Source of the DNA: a virus
Reading direction: 5' to 3' (one strand)
DNA length: 21,693 bases
IMG/VR virus record: IMGVR_UViG_3300025897_000102
Span: 1-21,693 of that record
Positions 1 through 5,391 of the stretch are shown in pieces. The notes below the pieces were generated by a model, which was not told the origin of the DNA, ran no database searches, and worked only from the letters and a program-made list of their open reading frames with translations. How positions within the stretch are numbered: position 1 is the stretch's first letter; each line of letters opens with the position of its first letter. The position numbers and the translations under genes are program-made.

Positions 1-1
1 A

Positions 2-403
2 ATAGAAGCATTATCAGGACTTAAAATATTTGAACAAACAAGAAAGAGAGAGATAGTAGAAATAAGATCTCTGTTCTATACAGTATTAAGAAAGTTCTAT
101 AGGTTTAACCTTAGAGAGATACAGGAGTTTGGAGAGGAATATGGTTACTTTATAACTCATGCAAGTGTAATACATAGCTTAAAGTCTTTTGATGTGTATA
201 AGACATACAACAAAAACCTAGAGGATTGGTTTCATGCAATTATTATTGATCTTGAAGAAGATGTAGCTGCCTCTAGAATAGATTTCATTAAACCTAAACT
301 AAAGTATTTATCAGAAGATGATCTGTTAAAGTTATCAACAATTGTAAAAGAAATGTATGAAGAATCAATTATACAAATGAAAGAGGAAAGTTTACAAACT
401 TGA
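2..403 (+). CDS. DnaA domain IV-like DNA-binding protein (5' end outside window)
   Basis: The reading frame is open from base 2, so the gene begins before the window; 133 residues are visible. The GTG at 194 lies inside the conserved part and is not the start. About residues 13-60 look like the C-terminal helix-turn-helix of DnaA (domain IV): a basic segment RKREIVEIRSLF, then a helix with LREIQEF, then THASVIHSLKSF, which corresponds to the DnaA signature around 'DHTTVIHA'. In DnaA this domain binds DnaA boxes. No AAA+ ATPase part is visible, although the missing N-terminus could hold more. The acidic C-terminal third is not recognised. It sits 21 bases before the terminase small subunit, so it may be a phage regulator or replication accessory. 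The domain call is fairly good; the function is inferred. Confidence 0.6.
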   Translation: MEALSGLKIFEQTRKREIVEIRSLFYTVLRKFYRFNLREIQEFGEEYGYFITHASVIHSLKSFDVYKTYNKNLEDWFHAIIIDLEEDVAASRIDFIKPKLKYLSEDDLLKLSTIVKEMYEESIIQMKEESLQT

Positions 404-424
404 CAAAAATAAACAAAAAAGGAA

Positions 425-763
425 ATGGCAAAGGATAAAGGTAAATTCTTAGAAGTGTTTGCATCTAAATTAGGGAATGTCAGTAAGGCATGTGAAGCTG
501 CTCAGATTAGCAGACAAACATACTATGATTGGATGAAAGACAAAGAGTTCTCAGGAAAGGTTGATGAAGTAAGAGAAGGACTATTAGACTTTGCAGAACA
601 TCAGTTACTATCTAATATAAAAGATGGTAAGACTGCTGAGATATTATTCTACTTAAAAACTAAAGGTAAGAAAAGAGGTTACATAGAAAGACAAGAGGTT
701 GATACAATAGGTGAGAATATGTTTGAGGTTAAGATACTAAAGAATGAAACAGATACAGACTAA
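425..763 (+). CDS. Terminase small subunit
   Basis: This 112-residue protein has a helix-turn-helix near its N-terminus (residues about 13-40: GNVSKACEAAQISRQTYYDW), followed by a helical region (DFAEHQLLSNIKDGKTAEILFYLK) and a basic stretch KTKGKKRGY. This is the usual layout of small terminase subunits that recognise the packaging site and form a ring that feeds DNA to TerL. It overlaps the large subunit start by 20 bases, which fits translational coupling. The bases before ATG are A-rich (AAAAAAGGAA), not a classic ribosome binding site at normal spacing. The position directly before TerL makes the assignment firm, although small subunits diverge quickly. Confidence 0.85.
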   Translation: MAKDKGKFLEVFASKLGNVSKACEAAQISRQTYYDWMKDKEFSGKVDEVREGLLDFAEHQLLSNIKDGKTAEILFYLKTKGKKRGYIERQEVDTIGENMFEVKILKNETDTD

Positions 764-1907
764 TGTTGTATTTGAGTTACTAGAATCTAACCAATCTAAA
801 ATAGTAGCATTACAAGGATCAAGTAGGGCAGGAAAAACTTATAATGCATTACTATGGATTATATTTAGTTATTGTCATAAGAATACTGGAAAGGTAATCA
901 GTATTTGTAGAAAGACACTTCCAAGTTTAAAAGCAACTGTATTAAGAGACTTCCTAGAGATACTTAGAAATAATGAGCTGTATTCTGAAATCTATCACAA
1001 CAAAACATCTAATGAGTATTGGTTAAATGGAAACCTAATAGAGTTCTTCAGCCTGGACATGGGGAGCAGGGTTAGAGGAAGAAAAAGAGATATGCTGTTT
1101 ATTAATGAAGCTAATGAGATAGACTATGAAGCATGGAATCAATTACTATTTAGAACAGATGGAAGAATAAATGGTGTAATCCTAGACTACAATCCACATG
1201 ACCAGTTCCACTGGATATATGACAAAGTGCTAGAGAGAGATGATTGTAATCTATACATTACTACATTTATGGATAATCCATTTATTTCTGAAACATTAAA
1301 GAAAGAGCTATTAAGATTAAAAGATACTGATCCTGATTACTGGAGAGTATATGGATTAGGTTTAAGAGGACAGAGTAGGTCATTGGTGTTTAAGTTTCAT
1401 GTATGTGATAGTATACCTGCTACAGCTAAACTAATATCTAGAGGATTAGACTTTGGTTTTGCATCTGATCCATCAGCTCTGTGTGCAACTTATATAGATG
1501 GTGATAATATGTACACTCAAGAATTGCTTTATGAAAAAGGTTTGACTAATCAAGACTTAGCTAAAGAGTTTGTAAGATTAGGATTAGATAGGAGAGATGA
1601 GCTATTTGCAGATTCAAGTGAACCTAAATCAATAGAGGAGATTCATAGAATGGGATGGAATATAAAAGGTAAAAAGAAATATGAAATCAATTATGGAATA
1701 GACCTGATCAGAAGATACAAACTACATGTTACTAAAGATAGTACTAATGCATTGAAAGAATTAGAGAACTATAAATACATAGAAGATAGAAATGGTAATC
1801 CAACTAACAAACCAGTAGACAAGTTTAATCACTTCTGTGATGCATTAAGATATAGTGTAGTTCATAAACTATCCTATCCTAACTATGGAAGGTATGCTAT
1901 AAAATAA
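744..1907 (+). CDS. Terminase large subunit (packaging ATPase and nuclease)
   Basis: This is the DNA packaging motor protein; it drives genome translocation through the portal and cuts the concatemer. The N-terminal ATPase domain shows Walker A GSSRAGKT (residues 25-32) and Walker B MLFINEAN (117-124, with the catalytic Glu in NEAN). The C-terminal RNase H-like nuclease domain shows RGLDFGF (Asp236), FADSSEP (Asp290) and NHFCDALRY (Asp366), a complete set of acidic metal-binding residues. The length of 387 residues is slightly short but normal for the Terminase_3/6 group. The ATG at 744 lies inside the small-subunit gene. The stop codon at 1905-1907 touches the T-tract of the opposing minus-strand terminator, so the two transcription units converge tail to tail. 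Confidence 0.96.
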   Translation: MKQIQTNVVFELLESNQSKIVALQGSSRAGKTYNALLWIIFSYCHKNTGKVISICRKTLPSLKATVLRDFLEILRNNELYSEIYHNKTSNEYWLNGNLIEFFSLDMGSRVRGRKRDMLFINEANEIDYEAWNQLLFRTDGRINGVILDYNPHDQFHWIYDKVLERDDCNLYITTFMDNPFISETLKKELLRLKDTDPDYWRVYGLGLRGQSRSLVFKFHVCDSIPATAKLISRGLDFGFASDPSALCATYIDGDNMYTQELLYEKGLTNQDLAKEFVRLGLDRRDELFADSSEPKSIEEIHRMGWNIKGKKKYEINYGIDLIRRYKLHVTKDSTNALKELENYKYIEDRNGNPTNKPVDKFNHFCDALRYSVVHKLSYPNYGRYAIK

Positions 1908-1938
1908 AAAAAGGAGGGAGACCTAAGCCTCCTCTCCT
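1906..1938 (-). terminator. Rho-independent terminator of the minus-strand island
   Basis: Read on the minus strand, AGGAGAGGAG (1938-1929) pairs with CTCCCTCCT (1920-1912) as a 9-bp GC-rich stem with one bulged A and an 8-base loop. A run of Ts follows (1911-1906). In the plus direction the same stem has no T-run behind it, so it mainly stops transcription from the minus-strand genes. It abuts the TerL stop codon. Confidence 0.8.
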
Positions 1939-1941
1939 GTA

Positions 1942-1954
1942 CACCTTGAAGGTG
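1942..1954. repeat. Small odd palindrome CACCTTGAAGGTG
   Basis: A 13-base inverted repeat, CACCTT-G-AAGGTG, lies between the minus-strand terminator and the last minus-strand gene. It could fold into a small hairpin in the 3' end of the minus-strand mRNA or be a protein site; nothing else supports either role. Confidence 0.35.
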
Positions 1955-1980
1955 CCATTAACAAATTAATATGAAAAACA

Positions 1981-2100
1981 TTACATTGAATCAACTAAGT
2001 TGGAAAGGATTATCAAACCAACTGCTGCAATCCATAGTAATAAGGTAATTAACCAAATTGGTAGGTTAAAGTATTTTTCTAAATCTTTTAAATCTTTCAT
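1981..2100 (-). CDS. Small single-span membrane protein (39 aa)
   Basis: This short gene starts at an ATG three bases after the stop of the upstream minus-strand gene (2103) and ends in TAA at 1981-1983. The product begins with a charged, amphipathic segment (MKDLKDLEKYF) followed by about 22 hydrophobic residues (from LPIWLITLLLW to LIILSNLV), a clear single membrane span, and a very short tail. It is the third gene of the minus-strand island and lies just before its terminator. Tiny membrane proteins in phage islands are often superinfection-exclusion, lysis-timing or host-membrane factors; that role here is only inference. No family is recognised. The tight spacing and the position inside a promoter-terminator unit make it likely a real gene. 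Confidence 0.6.
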   Translation of the reverse strand: MKDLKDLEKYFNLPIWLITLLLWIAAVGLIILSNLVDSM

Positions 2101-2102
2101 AA

Positions 2103-2222
2103 TTAAAATTCTAAGTTTTTCCATTTTTCTATAATCTGTTCATTTGTAGAATCATCAATGTAATAAGTGTAGCCATTGATTTCTATATATACTGAGCTGT
2201 TTGATGTAACATCTATTTTCAT
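2103..2222 (-). CDS. Small hypothetical protein of the minus-strand island (39 aa)
   Basis: An ATG at 2222-2220 lies two bases after the stop of the preceding minus-strand gene (2225-2227) and opens a 39-residue frame ending in TAA at 2103. The product alternates polar and beta-branched residues (SSVYIEINGYTYYIDDST), suggesting a small beta-hairpin, followed by a helix-like end (NEQIIEKWKNLEF). It has no signal peptide or membrane span. The sequence before ATG is ACTATATAATT, AT-rich like other starts in this phage. The function is not recognised. Its support is the compact operon-like spacing with both neighbours and the shared promoter and terminator. Confidence 0.6.
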   Translation of the reverse strand: MKIDVTSNSSVYIEINGYTYYIDDSTNEQIIEKWKNLEF

Positions 2223-2224
2223 AA

Positions 2225-2545
2225 TTATATAGTTTGTCCCATTAATGTATTACTCTTAATATCATCTGCCCAAGTTGAATACATATCAATTAACTCATTA
2301 TAAGTTTTAAAATAAGTTGAAGTATATGGAAAATCAGAACCTTTTAAAGACCAAACTTTGTAGTAAGTTTTTTTACAATCTGTTACTATTTTAGTAATTT
2401 TTGCATTTAACACAAAACCATCTTTTTGTTTTAATGTAAAATGGTGCTGAGTAGTTAGTGTTTCTTGACCTATTGAACAATATTCAGTATGACCAAAATC
2501 TTCTTTTTTTATTAATTTTAAATTTTTCATAATAGTGTTTTTCAT
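2225..2545 (-). CDS. Hypothetical protein, first gene of the minus-strand island
   Basis: This minus-strand gene lies between TerL and the tail chaperone gene, both on the plus strand. The frame could start at 2569, 2545 or 2530. A start at 2569 would overlap the predicted -7 promoter box, so I favour 2545 (106 residues) or 2530 (101 residues). The product is polar and mixed alpha/beta, with HHFTLKQKDGFVLNAKITKIV resembling two strands and a C-terminal region rich in aromatic residues. It has two Cys and no membrane span or signal peptide. I do not recognise a family. It is followed with 2-3 base gaps by two more tiny genes and a terminator, so it heads an independent three-gene unit. Base composition appears even more AT-rich than the flanking virion genes. 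Confidence 0.7.
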   Translation of the reverse strand: MKNTIMKNLKLIKKEDFGHTEYCSIGQETLTTQHHFTLKQKDGFVLNAKITKIVTDCKKTYYKVWSLKGSDFPYTSTYFKTYNELIDMYSTWADDIKSNTLMGQTI

Positions 2546-2555
2546 ATTTATAGTG

Positions 2556-2587
2556 TAAATATAATACATTATTATATAACTACCAAA
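2556..2587 (-). promoter_or_regulatory. Bacteroidota-type promoter of the minus-strand island
   Basis: On the minus strand TTTG lies at 2587-2584 and TATATTTA at 2563-2556, with 20 bases between them. The Bacteroidota primary sigma factor consensus is TTTG, about 19 bases, then TAnnTTTG; only the last base of the -7 box differs (A for G). Transcription would begin around 2550, just before the ATGs at 2545 and 2530. Confidence 0.55.
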
Positions 2588-2620
2588 TATCTTGAAAACT
2601 TTTTTTTAAAACTTTTAGAT

Positions 2621-2634
2621 AAAAGCATTATATA
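2621..2634 (+). promoter_or_regulatory. Start-proximal element AAAAGCATTATATA before the tail chaperone gene
   Basis: This 14-mer lies at -17 to -4 relative to the ATG at 2638. The identical 14-mer lies at the identical distance before the ATG at 16438. Its ATTATATA core begins at -11, as it does before the gene at 14144. It may replace a Shine-Dalgarno site, or be a late-promoter element giving a near-leaderless mRNA; the sequence cannot decide between them. Confidence 0.45.
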
Positions 2635-2637
2635 GAT

Positions 2638-3309
2638 ATGGAACTAGAAGTGAAAGTGCCTGAGAACCTATCAGAAATAAGCCTGGACCAGTATCAAAAA
2701 TACTTAAAGGTACAAGCAGGAGATAATGATGAGATGTTTATAGCACAAAAAATGATAGAAATCTTTTGTAATGTAGACCTTAAATATGTTACTAAGATGA
2801 GATGGAAAGATGTAAGTGAAATCACTAGCACACTATCCAACATGTTTGATGAGGATAATAAGTTTATTAATAAGTTCACATTAGATAGTGTACAATATGG
2901 ATTCATTCCAAACTTAGATGAGATTACATTTGGTGAGTTTGTAGATTTAGATTCATACTTAGGAGACTGGCAAGAAATGCATAAGGCAATGTCAGTTCTA
3001 TATAGACCTATTGACATACAAGCTAGAGGAAGATATAATATAAAAGAATATGATGGCTCTATAAATGACCACCTTAAAGAGATGCCTTTATCAGTAGCAT
3101 TAGGTGCTGTTTTTTTTTTGTTGAATTTAGGAAAAGAATTATCTCAAGTTATGATGGATTATTTGGACAGGGGGATTCTCAAGGATCATTCACAAGTGAA
3201 GGAGGGTTTAATGCAAAATGGAATTGGTACTCATCAATTTACACAGCAAGTCAGGGGAATCTTGAAAAGTTTGAATATATCACCAAACAACATGCACATA
3301 AAGTTTTAA
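2638..3309 (+). CDS. Tail assembly chaperone, zero-frame product
   Basis: This 223-residue soluble helical protein resembles the first tail assembly chaperone (lambda gpG-like role) of Bacteroidota phages. Conserved-looking features are the ISLDQYQKYL start, LDEITFGEFVDLDSYLGDW near the middle, HKAMSVLYRP, and MPLSVALGAVFFLLNLGKEL. Chaperones of this kind coat the tape measure before the tail tube assembles. It opens the plus-strand tail block, after the divergent minus-strand island, and an AAAAGCATTATATA element lies before its ATG. The gene contains a T10 run at 3110-3119 from which a second, longer product can be made in the -1 frame. The zero-frame continuation after the run also looks genuinely coding, so both products are expected. 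Confidence 0.7.
   Translation: MELEVKVPENLSEISLDQYQKYLKVQAGDNDEMFIAQKMIEIFCNVDLKYVTKMRWKDVSEITSTLSNMFDEDNKFINKFTLDSVQYGFIPNLDEITFGEFVDLDSYLGDWQEMHKAMSVLYRPIDIQARGRYNIKEYDGSINDHLKEMPLSVALGAVFFLLNLGKELSQVMMDYLDRGILKDHSQVKEGLMQNGIGTHQFTQQVRGILKSLNISPNNMHIKF
3110..3120 (+). promoter_or_regulatory. Slippery T10 run for -1 frameshifting
   Basis: Ten Ts followed by G are read in the zero frame as GTT TTT TTT TTG. The heptamer T TTT TTG is a perfect slippery site in which both tRNAs keep pairing after a one-base backward slip. The -1 frame opens at 3078 (after a TAA at 3075-3077) and stays open to 3383. Slippage by RNA polymerase on the run would give the same product. Confidence 0.7.
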
Positions 3310-3383
3310 TGTATTTAGAGTATGTTACAGAAAAACAAATATTAGAGAATCAAAAAATAAAAAGAAGTTATGGCAAGAAGTGA
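3120..3383 (+). CDS. -1 frameshift extension of the tail assembly chaperone (GT-like)
   Basis: These 87 codons in the -1 frame continue the chaperone after the T10 run, giving a fusion of about 248 residues in place of the 223-residue zero-frame product. The frame has no ATG, GTG or TTG between 3078 and 3308, so it can be reached only by frameshifting. Its content is protein-like: FNAKWNWYSSIYTASQGN, then FEYITKQHAHKVLMYLEY, then a charged Lys-rich end. The W-W-Y-IY...A-G-...F...T pattern is what I know from the second chaperone segment of Bacteroidota phages. The stop at 3381-3383 lies 14 bases inside the next gene (ATG at 3370), as in a coupled operon. In lambda the equivalent gpGT fusion is needed for tail assembly; the same role is inferred here. 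Confidence 0.75.
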   Translation, partial: VEFRKRIISSYDGLFGQGDSQGSFTSEGGFNAKWNWYSSIYTASQGNLEKFEYITKQHAHKVLMYLEYVTEKQILENQKIKRSYGKK

Positions 3384-3846
3384 TCAGGGAATAAGAGGTT
3401 TTTATTTAGTTACATCAACAATTAAAGATGAGCTGTTGTCAAATCCAAGTATAAAGACTTGTACATTTGGAGATATAACAGATATTGATCTACAGAAACA
3501 AACCATATTTCCTTTAGCTCACATAATTATTGAAGGAGCTACAAATGCAGAAAAAACATTACAATTTAATTTTACAGTTCTAACAATGGAACAAGTAGAC
3601 ACCAACAAACAATTAGATGAAGATTTGTTTACTGGTAATACAAACATTCAAGACATTCTTAATACTCAATTATCAGTTTCAAATAGAATGGTGTCCAGGT
3701 TAAGAATAGGTACATTATCACAAAATGGATATGAGTTAGTAGGTGATCCTACATGTGAACCATTCTTTGACAGGTTTGAAAACATCTTAGCAGGATGGGC
3801 AACTACCTTTACAGTACAAATATTAAATGATATAGATGTTTGCTAA
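3370..3846 (+). CDS. Virion protein, candidate tail terminator or connector
   Basis: This 158-residue mixed alpha/beta protein belongs to a type common in Bacteroidota phages. Recognisable stretches are KTCTFGDITDIDLQKQTIFP, FNFTVLTMEQVD, NIQDILNTQLSVSNRM and EPFFDRFENILAGW. The start overlaps the chaperone frameshift extension by 14 bases. The stop TAA overlaps the next ATG (TAATG at 3844-3848), so translation is coupled. Size, fold type and neighbourhood (beside a gp10-like completion protein) fit a tail terminator or head-tail joining protein. That role is inference; membership of the phage structural cluster is more secure. Confidence 0.5.
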   Translation: MARSDQGIRGFYLVTSTIKDELLSNPSIKTCTFGDITDIDLQKQTIFPLAHIIIEGATNAEKTLQFNFTVLTMEQVDTNKQLDEDLFTGNTNIQDILNTQLSVSNRMVSRLRIGTLSQNGYELVGDPTCEPFFDRFENILAGWATTFTVQILNDIDVC

Positions 3847-4421
3847 TGGATTTAAATAAAACAAAGAAAGCATTACAAGACTTTGCTAGAGATGTAGTAG
3901 ACCATGCAAAGAAGAACCTTAGAAAGAAAAGGATCAGAAGGAATGGAAAGTCATATCCTTTAGTAAGCTCAGGTCAGCTAGAAAAGTCAGTAGATGATAA
4001 GTTAAAAGTATCTCCTAATTCATTTCAATTAGAGTTTATGTTTGCAGATTATGGTGCATTTGTAGATGCAGGGGTTGATGGAAAGAAAACAAAATATGGT
4101 AAAAGAAAGTATGGATTAAAAACATTTAGCTATAAAACTAAAATGCCTCCTCCAAAAGCATTTGATAAATGGGTTGTAAAACAAGGCATAGCTCCAAGAG
4201 GAAAGAAAGGACAATTTAAGAAAAGATCAATACAATCAGTAGGATTTAAAAACTCAATTACATTTCTAATAGCTAGATCTATATTTCAACATGGAATGAA
4301 ACCATCATACTTTTTTAGTGAAGCATTTGAAAGTGCTTACAAGAAGTTTCCACAAGAACTAATAGACAAATATGCATTAGATGTAGAATCATTTTTAGAC
4401 TATACAATACCAAACAAATAA
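3846..4421 (+). CDS. HK97 gp10-like neck / tail-completion protein
   Basis: The product is 191 residues from the ATG at 3846, which overlaps the preceding stop as TAATG. The upstream in-frame TTG at 3840 is less likely. The N-terminal third is a basic helix (ARDVVDHAKKNLRKKRIRR). A beta segment with LEFMFADYGAFVDAGVDG follows, the hallmark of HK97 gp10-type head-tail joining proteins. The C-terminal part has ITFLIARSIFQHGMKPSYFF, also typical of this family, where a conserved helix is followed by 'G..p..ff'. These proteins sit at the head-tail interface or on the tail end. Lys and Arg are abundant throughout. Confidence 0.65.
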   Translation: MDLNKTKKALQDFARDVVDHAKKNLRKKRIRRNGKSYPLVSSGQLEKSVDDKLKVSPNSFQLEFMFADYGAFVDAGVDGKKTKYGKRKYGLKTFSYKTKMPPPKAFDKWVVKQGIAPRGKKGQFKKRSIQSVGFKNSITFLIARSIFQHGMKPSYFFSEAFESAYKKFPQELIDKYALDVESFLDYTIPNK

Positions 4422-4422
4422 T

Positions 4423-5391
4423 ATGGCAAATTACTTAGTAAGACTTAGATCACCTTTTTTCTTAAATGAAACATCATCACAAGCATCAGGTTCAGCAGAC
4501 CTTGTGATTAAAATAAATAATGTTAATCAATATGTGATTTCAAAAAATACAATATCTAACAATGTAATATTTGAAGTATCAGAATTGATAAAAGACTATT
4601 TAGATGTTACATGGGATGGTGTATTCCCATATAGCACAACTACAAAAAACAGTTTAGTTATTACAGCAGAAATTGACATTAACTTTTTTACTGGAACTAA
4701 AGAACAAAGAGCTATTTTAGCAGAGAGTTCTACTCAATTAATTGAACACAATATATATGGCTTTGATGCTTATAGTGAATTTAATGAAGGTTCAAATAAG
4801 CAATTAGTATCAGGACAACTATTACAATCAAACACTACAATGTATCTACCTGAAACTGGGAATGCATATGTTCCATCTGAATCATCTAATGGTGTAACTT
4901 ATACAACTATTGCTGACACAGTAGCAGATGGTGCATCTCAAACAATAGCAGGGATTCCTATAACTGTTAGAAGGATATGTGAACCAGTTTACAATATTTT
5001 AAAAGTTATATTCTTAAACAAGTTTGGAGCTTTACAAGAGTATTATTTTAATAAGAAGAATGTTCAGTCTTTAAATACAAATCAAAAGAGTTACAAATCA
5101 ACTATAATTTCAGGCTCAACATATTCACCTTTAGATCATCAAAAATTACAATACAACAAACAAGGATCTGAAACAATCAGAATGAATACTGGTTATGTAG
5201 ATGAAGGACAGTATGAGCCTATAAAACAAATAATGGTATCTGAATTAGTTTGGGTGCAAATAGGAACAGTAGTTTCTCCAATAAATGTTGTAACTAATTC
5301 TTTAGAAAAGAAAACAAAGATAAACAATAAACTTGTCAATTATAGTTTAGATTTTGAATTTGCATATGACATCTTAAACAATGTGAGATAA
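4423..5391 (+). CDS. Conserved Bacteroidota-phage tail protein (distal tail or baseplate candidate)
   Basis: This 322-residue, beta-rich protein has no signal peptide or membrane span. Its C-terminal half carries the segments I associate with this phage family: LNKFGALQEYYFNKKNVQSL, ETIRMNTGYVDEGQYEPIKQ, VSELVWVQIG, and KINNKLVNYSLDFEFAYDI. It begins two bases after the gp10-like gene and ends in TAATG, shared with the start of the giant tail protein. The close coupling to that protein suggests the two assemble together at the distal tail. The precise role (Dit-like, hub or adaptor) cannot be read from the sequence. Confidence 0.55.
   Translation: MANYLVRLRSPFFLNETSSQASGSADLVIKINNVNQYVISKNTISNNVIFEVSELIKDYLDVTWDGVFPYSTTTKNSLVITAEIDINFFTGTKEQRAILAESSTQLIEHNIYGFDAYSEFNEGSNKQLVSGQLLQSNTTMYLPETGNAYVPSESSNGVTYTTIADTVADGASQTIAGIPITVRRICEPVYNILKVIFLNKFGALQEYYFNKKNVQSLNTNQKSYKSTIISGSTYSPLDHQKLQYNKQGSETIRMNTGYVDEGQYEPIKQIMVSELVWVQIGTVVSPINVVTNSLEKKTKINNKLVNYSLDFEFAYDILNNVR

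Noticed and set aside
1971-2048. 25-codon plus-strand frame in the minus-strand island
   Set aside because: It is antisense to the membrane protein gene, which has better support from operon spacing, a hydrophobic span and a terminator.
2592-2634. Sigma70-type promoter TTGAAA ... TATATA before the tail block
   Set aside because: The boxes are 31 bases apart, far from the needed 17, and the TATATA part lies too close to the ATG.
3110-3119. T10 run as a sequencing indel
   Set aside because: An extra T would fuse the frames, but the zero frame also remains open and protein-like for 62 codons, and paired frames are normal for this gene class. Raw reads would settle it.
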